From positions 26,336-90,335 of the forward strand of contig JAFDZI010000016.1 of NCBI GenBank assembly GCA_018266955.1: a stretch of 64,000 nucleotides of DNA, given 5' to 3'. The position numbers and the translations under genes are program-made. The notes beneath the pieces were generated by a model. It saw only the letters and a program-made list of their open reading frames with translations. It had not been told where the DNA came from and ran no database searches. This document shows, one piece after another, positions 54,553-63,970 of this stretch. Source of the DNA: Bacteroidota bacterium (lineage in GTDB: Bacteria; Bacteroidota; Bacteroidia; Flavobacteriales; Weeksellaceae). Every line of letters begins with the position of its first letter. Position 1 is the stretch's first letter.

Positions 54553-55179
54553 ATGAAAAATTTAATTTTACTATTTTTTATTAGTTTATTTTGTACATCA
54601 TGCAATACAAATACAATTTGGAAACAGGTAAAAAATGGCGATTTACTTTTTGTTGAAGCGAAACAAAATAATCTTTCTGGGGCAATAAGTAGAGTAACAA
54701 AATCTGAAATATCTAAAATTTCATTTGACCATGTCCTTCTTGTTGAAACCAAAGGAAACAAAAAATTTGCTCTTCATGCTTCACCAAAAAAAGGAAGTGA
54801 AATTGTTCCACTAGAAAATATCATTAAAGAATATAAGCAGCAAGGTAGAAAATTGGCTTTATACAGAACAAAAAATAGTTCTTGTGTCGATAATGCAATA
54901 CAAAAAGCACATACTCTAATAGGAAAGCCTTACAATGATTTATATATATTGAATGAAGAATCTTATTATTGTTCAGATTTTATTGAAAGAGCCTATAGAG
55001 ACTGCCATTTATTTCAACTGAAAGCAATGACTTTTAAAGATCCAAAAACAGGAAAAACCGATGAGTATTGGGAAAATTTTTACCTACAAAAAGGAATTAA
55101 TGTACCCGAAGGTCAACTCGGAACAAATCCAAATACAATGTCACAATCAGAAAATTTACAAAAAATTATTATTGATTAG
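54553..55179 (+). CDS. NlpC/P60-like (YiiX/YebB-type) lipoprotein hydrolase
   Basis: 208 residues. Lipobox FCTSC (Cys17) puts it on a membrane facing the periplasm. The papain-like permuted domain shows GDLLFVEAKQNN, catalytic-type His60 (FDHVLLVE) and Cys140 (YYCSDFIERAY). Such enzymes cut peptide or amide bonds in peptidoglycan or lipids; substrate not shown here. Starts directly after the second parS site. Confidence 0.8.
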   Translation: MKNLILLFFISLFCTSCNTNTIWKQVKNGDLLFVEAKQNNLSGAISRVTKSEISKISFDHVLLVETKGNKKFALHASPKKGSEIVPLENIIKEYKQQGRKLALYRTKNSSCVDNAIQKAHTLIGKPYNDLYILNEESYYCSDFIERAYRDCHLFQLKAMTFKDPKTGKTDEYWENFYLQKGINVPEGQLGTNPNTMSQSENLQKIIID

Positions 55180-55189
55180 TTCAAATAAA

Positions 55190-56008
55190 ATGCAAATAAA
55201 AGATCATTTTTTAAGCAAAGAAATCTTCAAAATCGAAGAAACGGATATAAAAGGAATTTATAAAACCACCCCTATCCCACCTCATATTGAAAAATATTAT
55301 GAAAGTAAAGAATATATATCGCATCACCAAGATTCAAATTCGTTAAAAGAAAAAATCTACAAATTCGCACAATCCTTTAACTTAAATTATAAAAGAAATA
55401 TTTTAGCAAAAGAAACATTTCAAAATGCTAAAGTTTTGGACTATGGTTGTGGTGCAGGTGAATTTTTAAAACATATAGAAAATGATGTTCAAACATTCGG
55501 TTTTGAACCCAATTCAGATGCCAAAAACTTTGCGAAAAATAAATGTAAAAAAACCAATTTCATTGATAATTTAGATTCTATAGACAATGAAATGCTAGAT
55601 GTAATTACCCTTTGGCATGTATTTGAGCATATAGAAAATCAGCGAGAAATGTTAGACCTTTTTTATTCAAAATTAAAAAAGAACGGAACACTAATCATTG
55701 CAGTTCCAAATTGCACTTCTTATGATGCTAGCTATTATAAAGAAAATTGGGCAGCTTATGATGTTCCTAGACATTTATTTCATTTTACAAAATCTGGAAT
55801 GGAAAAATTAATGAACAACGAAAAATGGAAATTAGAAAAAATTAAACCACTTCTTTTAGATTCTTATTATATTTCCATTTTAAGTGAAAAATACAAAAAA
55901 AATCCTCTCTCTTGGATTTTTGGAGGTGTTATTGGAGCAATTTCTAATTTTAAAGCATCAAAAACAGGCGAGTTTTCAAGTTTGATATATATTATTAAGA
56001 AAAAATAG
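55190..56008 (+). CDS. class I SAM-dependent methyltransferase
   Basis: About 272 residues from ATG 55190; the frame is open further upstream, inside the preceding gene, but that part is not conserved-looking. SAM motif I VLDYGCGAGEF at 82-92, motif II DVITLWHVFEHIEN, and PNCTSYDASYYKENWAAYDVPRHLFHF, a region often seen in polyketide or sugar methyltransferases of Bacteroidota. Substrate unknown. Ten bases after the lipoprotein gene. Confidence 0.83.
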   Translation: MQIKDHFLSKEIFKIEETDIKGIYKTTPIPPHIEKYYESKEYISHHQDSNSLKEKIYKFAQSFNLNYKRNILAKETFQNAKVLDYGCGAGEFLKHIENDVQTFGFEPNSDAKNFAKNKCKKTNFIDNLDSIDNEMLDVITLWHVFEHIENQREMLDLFYSKLKKNGTLIIAVPNCTSYDASYYKENWAAYDVPRHLFHFTKSGMEKLMNNEKWKLEKIKPLLLDSYYISILSEKYKKNPLSWIFGGVIGAISNFKASKTGEFSSLIYIIKKK

Positions 56009-56079
56009 TTATTCGATTTTTGATATATTTCTGAAGGCTGTTTTTTTTATGAAATTTTCCTTTTTTTAGAGAATAAAAA

Positions 56080-56110
56080 AATATCCTGAATTATTTTCAG
56101 GATATTTTGT
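56080..56110. terminator. bidirectional terminator between methyltransferase and pgk
   Basis: Perfect 11-bp stem AATATCCTGAA/TTCAGGATATT with A and T runs on either side, between convergent genes. Confidence 0.8.
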
Positions 56111-56129
56111 TATTGATGATAAAAAAAAA

Positions 56130-57329
56130 TTAATTATTTATTGCAGCTACTCCAGGTAATTCTAATCCTTCTAAACTTTCGAGCATAGCCCCTCCTCCAG
56201 TAGAAACATAAGAAACTTTAGTTTCATATCCATTCTGCTTTACGAAAGCTACGCTATCACCTCCACCCACAAGAGAGAACGCTCCTAATTTCGTTGCTTC
56301 TGCTATACCGTCTCCCAAGGCAATGGTACCTTTAGCAAAATTGGACAATTCAAAAACACCGGCAGGACCATTCCATAATATGGTTCTTGAATTTAGAAGT
56401 ACATCGTGAAATAATGTGTTGGACTTAGAACCTACATCTAATCCCATCCATCCTTCAGGGATTTCATAGATATCACATTCTTTTATTTGTGCATCGTTAG
56501 AAAATGCATCTGCAATGACTGCATCAACCGGCAAATATACTTGTACTTTATGCTGCTTTGCTTTTTCGATTATTTCTAGAGCCAATTGCATTTTATCTTC
56601 TTCAACCAAAGAATTTCCTATTTTACCCCCCATTGCTTTGATGAATGTAAATGCCATTCCACCTCCAATAATTAAATTATCTACCGCAGGTAAAATATTC
56701 TCTATAATAGTAATTTTGGAAGAAACTTTGGATCCTCCAATGATTGCGGTTACTGGCTTCTCACCAGTATTCAGTACAGTATCTATGGCTTTTAATTCTT
56801 TAGCCATTAATAAACCGAAAGATTTAGATGAAGGAAAAAACTGTGCAATTACAGCAGTGGAAGCATGTGCTCTGTGTGCGGTTCCAAATGCATCATTTAC
56901 ATAAGCATCTCCTAGCTTTGCAAGTTTTTCAGCAAATGACAAATCACCTTTTTCTTCTTCTGCATGAAATCTCAAATTCTCAAGTAATAAAATTTCTCCG
57001 TTTTGTAAACTTGCGCTTTTGGTTGCTGCATCTTCTCCAACGCAATCGGTACTAAACATAACTTTCTTTTCCATTACTTTCTCAATTTCAGCAACAATAG
57101 ATGCTAAAGAAAGTTCTTTGCTGGCTTTTCCTTTTGGTCTTCCAAGGTGCGAAAGTAAAATAACAGACCCACCATCATTTAAAATCTTTTCAATGGTAGG
57201 TTTAGCAGCTACTATCCTCGTATTATCAGTTACTTGTAAGTCGGCATTTTGTGGTACATTAAAATCCACTCTAACCAATACTTTTTTGTCTTTGAAATTA
57301 AAATCGTTTACGGTTTTCATACTTGTCAT
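56130..57329 (-). CDS. pgk: phosphoglycerate kinase
   Basis: 399 residues, the standard length. Glycolytic enzyme making ATP from 1,3-bisphosphoglycerate. RVDFNVP, HLGRP, the nucleotide-binding [18 protein letters not shown] and GGGDSVAF are present. ATG 57329 and the one three codons in (57320) are both plausible. Divergent from rpiB across the putative origin; a -7 element TAAATTTG lies at 57361-57368. Confidence 0.96.
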   Translation of the reverse strand: MTSMKTVNDFNFKDKKVLVRVDFNVPQNADLQVTDNTRIVAAKPTIEKILNDGGSVILLSHLGRPKGKASKELSLASIVAEIEKVMEKKVMFSTDCVGEDAATKSASLQNGEILLLENLRFHAEEEKGDLSFAEKLAKLGDAYVNDAFGTAHRAHASTAVIAQFFPSSKSFGLLMAKELKAIDTVLNTGEKPVTAIIGGSKVSSKITIIENILPAVDNLIIGGGMAFTFIKAMGGKIGNSLVEEDKMQLALEIIEKAKQHKVQVYLPVDAVIADAFSNDAQIKECDIYEIPEGWMGLDVGSKSNTLFHDVLLNSRTILWNGPAGVFELSNFAKGTIALGDGIAEATKLGAFSLVGGGDSVAFVKQNGYETKVSYVSTGGGAMLESLEGLELPGVAAINN

Positions 57330-57360
57330 TTGAATATTCTTATCAGATTTATTTAGATTA

Positions 57361-57368
57361 CAAATTTA
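57361..57368 (-). promoter_or_regulatory. -7 element of pgk
   Basis: The minus-strand reading TAAATTTG fits TAnnTTTG, 31 bases before the first pgk ATG. Confidence 0.45.
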
Positions 57369-57419
57369 CAATTTCAAAAATGGAAAACAGAATTTGTTTA
57401 CCAAAAATTTCCACATCTC

Positions 57420-57920
57420 AAACATCCACCATTAACATCATTTTTTTTTATTTTTAAAAAAGAATATCGTTGTTGTTGTTAAGTCTTGTTAGTAATGGGG
57501 AAAACTTATTTATTTTATTTTTTAACACAAATACACCTCATTATCCATAGACTTATCCATATTGTAATGTTTTGAAAATTAATATTTTAACTGTATTATC
57601 AACATTTGTTAGTAAAAATTTTTTTTTCAATGTATGAATAATTATTTCATGGATAAGTTGACCATTTCCAAGGGAAAATTACATAAAAGTTTTATCCATT
57701 TTTTTTGTTCCTAGTCTTCATTACAAAATATTTTTTAATGTAGAAATAGTATTTTATTAGGAGTTTTCCACAGCTTTTATCCTTATTTTTAACATCAATC
57801 TTAATTGTTTGTTAATTGCTTATGTTTCAATAATTTAATAAATATTTCTTTTTGTTAATTAATTCATTATCACGATAATAAAACATTATAAATTTGCATA
57901 CATTTTGTGGATAAATATTA
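57420..57920. other. candidate chromosomal replication origin (DnaA-box cluster)
   Basis: This is most of the 712-base gap between pgk and rpiB. It is very AT-rich and holds a cluster of DnaA-box-like 9-mers: TTATCCATA at 57541 and 57553, TTATCAACA at 57596, TTATCCATG at 57648-57656 (minus), TTATCCATT at 57692, TTTTCCACA at 57764, TTATCCTTA at 57777 and a perfect TTATCCACA at 57906-57914 (minus). AT-rich blocks between boxes could be the unwinding element. Two parS sites are 3-5 kb away. Gene strand on the left side does not switch cleanly here, so this is probable, not certain. Confidence 0.6.
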
Positions 57921-58015
57921 ATTTATTGTAAATCAGAATTATAGAAGTATAAATATCTTTTCATAGTGAAATATAGCTTCTTTCAATATTGTTTTTAAAT
58001 TTATTAGAATTAAAC

Positions 58016-58023
58016 TAATTTTG
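58016..58023 (+). promoter_or_regulatory. -7 element of rpiB
   Basis: TAATTTTG fits TAnnTTTG, 18 bases before the ATG at 58042; it also rules out the in-frame TTG at 58021 as a start. Confidence 0.5.
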
Positions 58024-58041
58024 CACACAAATAAAAATAAA

Positions 58042-58473
58042 ATGAAAAAGATAGCCATAGCATGCGATCATGCCGGATTTGAGTATAAAGAATATTTGAA
58101 AGGTCAATTAAAAGATCAATATGAAATTACGGATTATGGAACTCATTCTTTAGATTCTGTAGATTACCCCGATTTTGTACATCCTGCTGCAACTTCCGTA
58201 GAAAATGGTGAAAACGAATTTGGTATATTAATTTGTGGAAGTGGACAAGGTGTACAATTAACAGCCAACAAACATGAAAAGATAAGATGTGCCCTTTGCT
58301 GGATGCCCGAATTGGCCGCTCTTTCCAGACAACACAACAATTGTAATATGATGGCACTACCTGCTCGATTTATTGCTAAAGAATTGGCCTTAGAAATTGT
58401 ACAAACTTTTCTTAACACAGATTTTGAAGGTGGTAGACACGAAAATAGAGTACAAAAAATCTCTTGTAAATAA
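58042..58473 (+). CDS. rpiB: ribose-5-phosphate isomerase B
   Basis: 143 residues from ATG 58042. Converts ribulose-5-phosphate and ribose-5-phosphate. CDHAGFEYK (8-16), Cys65 in CGSGQGV as the catalytic base, and HNNCNMMALPAR. Usual length. Followed at once by a strong terminator, so monocistronic. Confidence 0.95.
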   Translation: MKKIAIACDHAGFEYKEYLKGQLKDQYEITDYGTHSLDSVDYPDFVHPAATSVENGENEFGILICGSGQGVQLTANKHEKIRCALCWMPELAALSRQHNNCNMMALPARFIAKELALEIVQTFLNTDFEGGRHENRVQKISCK

Positions 58474-58478
58474 CCTAG

Positions 58479-58505
58479 CTCCAACGAAAGTTGGAGTTTT
58501 TTTTT
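58479..58505 (+). terminator. terminator of rpiB
   Basis: Stem CTCCAAC/GTTGGAG with a GAAA tetraloop and a long T run. Confidence 0.92.
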
Positions 58506-58672
58506 GAATGTAAATTAAATTTAAAGTGAATTTGTCTTTAACTTTAAATTAATGAAATACATTTGTATATTAAAATTAATTTCTTTTAAAAGTTAAACTT
58601 AAAAGTCTCATTATATTCTAAATGTACTTCAATTGAAATTATTATTACTCAAAACAACCTATTTTTTAAAAA

Positions 58673-60820
58673 ATGAAAAATCAATATAAGTCTCAAAAGC
58701 ATGAATACAAATTGCAAGATATTGGGAAACTAATTCTGAAATTTATGCATGCCAAAACCTCAAAAATCTATAATTATAAGCAAATAGCTGATGGTATAGA
58801 TTATAAAAATCCTAGACAAAGAGAGCAAGTAATCCAAGCTTTGCACCGTTTGTTGGCCAACAAAAAAATAAAAGAAGTAGAAAAAGGAAAATATATTCTT
58901 AATTTAAAAATTGATGGTACCCTCACAGGTATTATCGATTTTAACCAAAGTGGAAATGCTTATGTACGCGTAGAAGGGATGGAAGAGGATGTTTTTATCC
59001 ATTCCAAAAATGTGAAAGATGCCATACAAGGAGATAAGGTGCATATCATCACCTACCATTACAAAGGCAAGAAATTAGAAGGTTCCGTGATTGAAGTATT
59101 GGAGCGAAACAGAACCAATTTTGTCGGAACTTTACAATACCTTCCTCACAAGGAATTTGGCTTTGTAGTTGCCGATAAAAAACAAATCAATACCGATATT
59201 TTTGTTACCAAATCTAAGCTGAATGGTGCAAAAGATGGCGAAAAAGTGATTGTTAAAATCCTGGAATGGAAAGCCAATTCCAAAAATCCTGAAGGAGAAA
59301 TAATCCAAATTTTAGGAATTCCTGGCGAACATGAAACCGAAATTCATGCAATTTTGGCTGAGTACAATTTGCCTTATAGTTTTCCGGAAAATGTAGAAAA
59401 AGAAGCCGATACAATTGATAGATCCATCAGTGATGTGGAGGTCAAAAAAAGACGAGATATGCGTTCGGTAACTACTTTTACCATAGACCCAAAAGATGCT
59501 AAAGATTTTGATGATGCATTATCCATACAGAAATTAGACAACGGAAATTGGGAAATTGGTGTCCATATTGCCGATGTATCCCATTTCGTAACTCCAGGAT
59601 CCATAATTGATGATGAAGCCTACCAAAGAGCTACTTCCGTCTATTTGGTCGATCGTGTTGTACCCATGCTTCCTGAGGTATTGAGTAATGATGTTTGCTC
59701 CCTTAGACCTCATGAAGATAAATATACCTTTTCTGCCGTTTTTGAATTAAATGAACAAGCTGAGTTACAAAAACAATGGTTCGGTAGGACCATCATTCAT
59801 TCCGACAGAAGATTTACCTATGAGGAAGCTCAAGAAAGAATTGAAGGTTTGAATGCCGATTTTTCCACAGAAATCAATACGATGAATAATTTGGCGAAAA
59901 TCCTTAGAAACGATAGAATTAAAAATGGAGCCATTACTTTTGACCGAAGTGAAGTACGATTTAATTTGAATGAAGAAAATGAACCGATAGGCGTTTACTT
60001 CAAAATTTCAAAAGAAGCCAATCATTTGATTGAAGAATTTATGCTATTGGCAAACAAAAAAGTTTCGGAATTTATCTCGCTAAATCAAAAAAATGAAGTA
60101 ACCAACAATACCTTTATTTACAGAGTACACGAAGATCCAGACCCGGCCAAACTGCTATCCTTAAAGGAATTTGTATCTACTTTTGGTTATAAAATGAATA
60201 TTTCTAACGCCCAAAAAACTACTCAATCGCTCAATAAATTATTACAGGATGTAAAAGGAAAAGGTGAAGAAAATATGATAGAAACCTTGGCCATGCGTTC
60301 TATGAGTAAAGCCATTTATACCACCGAACCAATCGGTCATTATGGATTAGGATTTAGATATTATTCTCACTTTACCTCCCCTATCCGACGATATCCTGAC
60401 CTTATCGCCCATCGTTTGTTACAACACTATTTGGATGGTGGCAAATCGCCCAATCGTTTCGAATATGAAGAACAAGCCAAACATTGTTCCTCAATGGAAA
60501 GATTAGCGTCAGATGCCGAAAGAGATTCCATTAAATTCATGCAGGTCAAATTTATGGAAAAACACATTGGCGAAACTTTTGAAGGAATTATTTCCGGGGT
60601 TTCGGATTTCGGATTCTGGGTAGAAATCCCCGAAAATGGTGCTGAAGGACTTATTAAATTAAGAGATTTGGTGGACGACAGTTACCTGTACGATGCCAAA
60701 ACCCATGCGGTATATGGAATGAAACATGGGAAACAATACCAACTAGGAGATACTCTGAAAATTAAAGTAATGAAGGCCAATCTTTTACAAAAACAGTTGG
60801 ATTTCAAAATTGTAGATTAA
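58673..60820 (+). CDS. rnr: ribonuclease R
   Basis: 715 residues, 3'-5' exoribonuclease. N-terminal winged-helix part (about 1-85), cold-shock domains (about 85-230), RNB catalytic domain with DPKDAKDFDDAL near 272-283 and the RRYPDLIAHR motif, and a C-terminal S1 domain (IGETFEGIISGVSDFGFWVEI). Degrades structured RNA. Gap before it (58506-58672) shows only AT-rich DNA. Confidence 0.96.
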   Translation: MKNQYKSQKHEYKLQDIGKLILKFMHAKTSKIYNYKQIADGIDYKNPRQREQVIQALHRLLANKKIKEVEKGKYILNLKIDGTLTGIIDFNQSGNAYVRVEGMEEDVFIHSKNVKDAIQGDKVHIITYHYKGKKLEGSVIEVLERNRTNFVGTLQYLPHKEFGFVVADKKQINTDIFVTKSKLNGAKDGEKVIVKILEWKANSKNPEGEIIQILGIPGEHETEIHAILAEYNLPYSFPENVEKEADTIDRSISDVEVKKRRDMRSVTTFTIDPKDAKDFDDALSIQKLDNGNWEIGVHIADVSHFVTPGSIIDDEAYQRATSVYLVDRVVPMLPEVLSNDVCSLRPHEDKYTFSAVFELNEQAELQKQWFGRTIIHSDRRFTYEEAQERIEGLNADFSTEINTMNNLAKILRNDRIKNGAITFDRSEVRFNLNEENEPIGVYFKISKEANHLIEEFMLLANKKVSEFISLNQKNEVTNNTFIYRVHEDPDPAKLLSLKEFVSTFGYKMNISNAQKTTQSLNKLLQDVKGKGEENMIETLAMRSMSKAIYTTEPIGHYGLGFRYYSHFTSPIRRYPDLIAHRLLQHYLDGGKSPNRFEYEEQAKHCSSMERLASDAERDSIKFMQVKFMEKHIGETFEGIISGVSDFGFWVEIPENGAEGLIKLRDLVDDSYLYDAKTHAVYGMKHGKQYQLGDTLKIKVMKANLLQKQLDFKIVD

Positions 60821-60827
60821 TCAAAAA

Positions 60828-60870
60828 GCCTGTGCTTCTTTTTAAATACTAAACCAAGCACAGGCATTTC
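60828..60870 (+). terminator. terminator of rnr
   Basis: Perfect 10-bp stem GCCTGTGCTT/AAGCACAGGC with a longer loop; only a short T tract follows. Confidence 0.65.
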
Positions 60871-60888
60871 TTGTACCAACTTATTTCT

Positions 60889-60896
60889 TATCTTTG
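60889..60896 (+). promoter_or_regulatory. -7 element of a probably leaderless promoter (LysE-type gene)
   Basis: TATCTTTG fits TAnnTTTG; a TTG at 60871-60873 is a possible -33. It ends four bases before the ATG at 60901. Confidence 0.6.
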
Positions 60897-60900
60897 TTCA

Positions 60901-61581
60901 ATGCTTGGACTTATTTTTTCTGCCATTGTCTTAGGACTCATGTTGAGTTTGGTTTTTATTGGACCTATTTTTTTCTTATTGATAGAAACCAGCTTTACCA
61001 GAGGACCCAAACACGCACTCGCATTGGATTTAGGAGTTATCACTGCCGATTTACTTTGCGTTGTAGCAGCCTATTTTGCCAGTGGTGATTTGGTACAATT
61101 AATAGACAAACACCCAGAATTTTATAGAATTACCGCACTTATCATTTTTATTTACGGTATTGTGATGATGGTAACCAAAACCAAAATGCACTTACCCAAC
61201 GAAAATCAGTTCATCAATCAAAATTATTTTAAAACCTATATCAACGGGTTTTTATTTAATTTACTCAATGTAGGCGTTATCCTATTCTGGTTGGTAACTG
61301 TTATTTCTGTCAGAAATCAGTATCCAGATACTTCTAACTTTCTTTTGTACATAGGTTTGGTTATCGCAACTTATTTGGGAATCGATTTATTAAAGATTTT
61401 CTTGGCCAAGCAATTTCATTATAAATTAACCCAAAATTTAGCCAACAAAATCCGAAGAATAGTGGGAATAATCCTTATGCTATTTTCATTATTTATCTTT
61501 TTACAAAGCTTTAAAAAATTCAATCAATTCGATAAAAAATTAGAAGAAGCCGAAAGAAAAGAAGCCGTTCTAAAAGAATAA
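60901..61581 (+). CDS. LysE/RhtB family amino-acid exporter
   Basis: 226 residues, six hydrophobic helices. N-terminal GLIFSAIVLGLMLSLVFIGPIFFLLIETSFTRGPKHA matches the LysE pattern (GP-x-FF... and the conserved RG). A cytoplasmic tail rich in Lys and Glu follows. Exports amino acids or related small molecules; the substrate cannot be read. Start ATG 60901 is fixed by the promoter just upstream. Confidence 0.85.
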   Translation: MLGLIFSAIVLGLMLSLVFIGPIFFLLIETSFTRGPKHALALDLGVITADLLCVVAAYFASGDLVQLIDKHPEFYRITALIIFIYGIVMMVTKTKMHLPNENQFINQNYFKTYINGFLFNLLNVGVILFWLVTVISVRNQYPDTSNFLLYIGLVIATYLGIDLLKIFLAKQFHYKLTQNLANKIRRIVGIILMLFSLFIFLQSFKKFNQFDKKLEEAERKEAVLKE

Positions 61582-61591
61582 ATCCCAACGA

Positions 61592-62521
61592 ATGAAAAAT
61601 ATTATACTTCCTCCCCCATTGCAAAAAGGAGATGCTATTGCCATCCTTTCCCCTGCCGGTTCTGTGGAAATGTCCTCTTTAGAACAAACCATTTTTCTCA
61701 TCGAAGAACAAGGCTATCAACCGGTGTTGGCACCCAATACTTTAGGAAAACACATGGATGGATATTCCTACTCTGGTACAGAAGTACAAAGAACCCAAGA
61801 CCTGAATTGGGCACTGAATTCAAATGAAATTAAGGCCATCTGGGCGAGTAGAGGTGGGTATGGCTGTCAGCATTTAATCCAACATATTGAGTTAAAGAAT
61901 TTTAAAAAAAATCCTAAATGGTACATAGGTTATTCCGATAATACCGTTATACAAAGTTTTTTACTAAAAAAAGGATTCGCTTCTGTACATGGACAAACCA
62001 TCAAAACTTCGAGCTTTGGAGTTAGTCAAGAATCCTATCAAGGAATTTTTGATGTTTTTGATGGAAAAAAATTATCCTATACAATAGATAATCACCCACT
62101 CAATACACTTGGTGAAGGACAAGGCGCTTTGGTTGGAGGTAATTTAGCATTGGTGTATGCACTTTTGGGTACACCCTATTCTTTCTCTTTTCAGGATGCT
62201 ATTTTGTTTTTAGAAGACATAGGCGAAAATTATTACGCACTGGACAGAATGTTGATGAGCCTAGAATTGGCTGGTGTTTTCAAGAAAATTAAAGGACTCA
62301 TCATCGGTGGAATGACCCAAATGGGAAATGAAAATGAAAACCCAATGTACGAAGCTAGTTTTGATGAAAAAGCCTATGAAATAATTGCTTATAGAGTTGC
62401 ACAATACGATTTTCCCACCATTTTCGGGTTTCCTAACGGTCATATTTTTGATAATAGACCATTGATAATCGGTGGCCATGTAAATATTGTTGTGGATTCT
62501 AAAGTAAGTGTTTATTTTTAA
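61592..62521 (+). CDS. LD-carboxypeptidase (S66 family)
   Basis: 309 residues. Cleaves the terminal D-amino acid from cytoplasmic murein tetrapeptides during recycling. Catalytic Ser115 in YIGYSDNT, Glu in LFLEDIGENYYALDRML, His in GHIFDNRP, and the WASRGGYGC motif. Ten bases after the LysE gene, so cotranscribed. Fits functionally with the Mpl-type ligase at 44439. Confidence 0.92.
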   Translation: MKNIILPPPLQKGDAIAILSPAGSVEMSSLEQTIFLIEEQGYQPVLAPNTLGKHMDGYSYSGTEVQRTQDLNWALNSNEIKAIWASRGGYGCQHLIQHIELKNFKKNPKWYIGYSDNTVIQSFLLKKGFASVHGQTIKTSSFGVSQESYQGIFDVFDGKKLSYTIDNHPLNTLGEGQGALVGGNLALVYALLGTPYSFSFQDAILFLEDIGENYYALDRMLMSLELAGVFKKIKGLIIGGMTQMGNENENPMYEASFDEKAYEIIAYRVAQYDFPTIFGFPNGHIFDNRPLIIGGHVNIVVDSKVSVYF

Positions 62522-62611
62522 TGTAATCGTCATTAATAAAAGGTTATACAAAAAAGTGTAAATAAGGCCAATTGATTGAATTTAACCCAATAATTAAAAA
62601 CAATATTGTCT

Positions 62612-62983
62612 ATGGCAGAACACAACGATTTTGGTAAAGAAGCAGAAAATTTTTCTGTTGATTATTTGGCAAAAAATGGATATACCATTCTTGCAAGAAA
62701 TTTTTATTGCCAAAAAGGAGAGTTGGACATCATTGCTCTCTACCAAGGTTTGTTGGTAATTATTGAAGTAAAAGCCCGTAGTTCCAATTTGTTTCAAGAA
62801 CCTTACGAAGCGGTGGACAAAAGAAAAATAAAACTAATTGTACAAGCAACAGATGCCTTTATATCGGCTGGTAACAGAAAAGAAGAAGTTCGATTTGATA
62901 TTATTTCTGTTCTGAAAAATCCTCAAGGACAACTGGAACTAACCCATATAGTGAGTGCTTTCGAAGCATTTGATGCCAATTAA
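62612..62983 (+). CDS. UPF0102 (YraN) family nuclease-like protein
   Basis: 123 residues from ATG 62612; the TTG two codons upstream is unlikely. Restriction-endonuclease-like core: GKEAENFSVDYLAKNGYTIL, ARNFYCQKGELDIIAL, then EVKAR, giving the E...D...ExK pattern of the PD-(D/E)xK fold. Cellular function poorly known. Confidence 0.9.
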   Translation: MAEHNDFGKEAENFSVDYLAKNGYTILARNFYCQKGELDIIALYQGLLVIIEVKARSSNLFQEPYEAVDKRKIKLIVQATDAFISAGNRKEEVRFDIISVLKNPQGQLELTHIVSAFEAFDAN

Positions 62984-63013
62984 ATTCATATAAAACCTTT
63001 TGCTATTGAACCC

Positions 63014-63131
63014 ATGAAATAGGCTAAATAAATTCTCTTTTTACGCAAAAAATGATGCATATTGGCGATTGACTTCGTCGAACCACTCCGTTAGGTTTGT
63101 ATATAACCATTGAAAAAATTAAAAATATCAA
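63014..63131 (+). repeat. dispersed ATG-to-ATG leader repeat, copy D
   Basis: 118 bases from ATGAAATAGGC to the ATGAAA that begins the SDR gene at 63132. Carries GGCGATTGACTTCGTCGAAC (63064-63083), TTAGGTTTGTATATAACC and a short A-rich leader. Same length as copy B. Confidence 0.78.
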
Positions 63132-63881
63132 ATGAAAAAGACCATTTTTATTACTGGAGCTACTTCCGGTATTGGAAAAGCAACAGCTGAACTTTTTGCC
63201 CAACAAGGACATCGGCTTGTCCTCTGTGGTAGAAGAGTAGAAATTTTGAAACAACTGAAAAATCAATTCTCTGATAACGAAGTTTATTGGCTCCAATTTG
63301 ATGTTCGTCATGCAGATCAAGTTCATCAAGCAATACAATCTCTCCCTTTAGAATGGCAAAATATAGATGTTTTGATTAATAATGCTGGTAATGCTCATGG
63401 ATTAGAACCCATCTCAGAAGGGAAAATTAGCGATTGGGATGCTATGTTGGATGGCAATGTAAAAGGTTTACTCTATGTTTCACAGCCCATCATTCAATGG
63501 ATGAAGGCCAGAAAAACTGGACATATCGTGAATATTTCTTCAGTAGCAGCCCGACAAACCTATGCCAATGGTGTGGTCTATTGTGCCTCCAAAAAAGCTG
63601 TGGACATCCTTTCCGAAGGAATGCGTATAGAACTCACAGAGTTTGGGATAAAAGTAACCAATATACAACCAGGAGCAGTGGAAACCGATTTTTCTAAAAT
63701 CCGCTTTAAAGGGGACGAAATTCGAGCCAACACCGTTTACCAAGGATACGAAGCCTTAAAAGCAGAAGACATAGCCAATGCTATATCCTATTGTGTAAAT
63801 GCACCGGAAAGGGTATCTATTGCCGAAATTTGCATCTATCCAAAAGCACAGGCTGAACCCAGAATGATCCATAAAGAATAA
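63132..63881 (+). CDS. SDR family oxidoreductase (YdfG-like)
   Basis: 249 residues, classical short-chain dehydrogenase. Cofactor motif GATSGIG (9-15), NNAGNAHGLEPISEG, NISSVAARQTYAN, catalytic Tyr150 and Lys154 (YCASK), and IQPGAVETDFS. Closest in feel to NADP-dependent 3-hydroxy acid dehydrogenases such as YdfG. Start codon is the end of repeat copy D. Confidence 0.88.
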   Translation: MKKTIFITGATSGIGKATAELFAQQGHRLVLCGRRVEILKQLKNQFSDNEVYWLQFDVRHADQVHQAIQSLPLEWQNIDVLINNAGNAHGLEPISEGKISDWDAMLDGNVKGLLYVSQPIIQWMKARKTGHIVNISSVAARQTYANGVVYCASKKAVDILSEGMRIELTEFGIKVTNIQPGAVETDFSKIRFKGDEIRANTVYQGYEALKAEDIANAISYCVNAPERVSIAEICIYPKAQAEPRMIHKE

Positions 63882-63931
63882 TTGTGTTGCTTCGGAAAAA
63901 CTTATATACTTGGATTTTTTCACTAAAAACA

Positions 63932-63970
63932 AAACCCATAGCACTCTAACATTTGCTATGGGTTTTTCAT
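63932..63970 (+). terminator. terminator of the SDR gene
   Basis: Perfect 12-bp stem AAACCCATAGCA/TGCTATGGGTTT followed by T residues. Confidence 0.88.
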
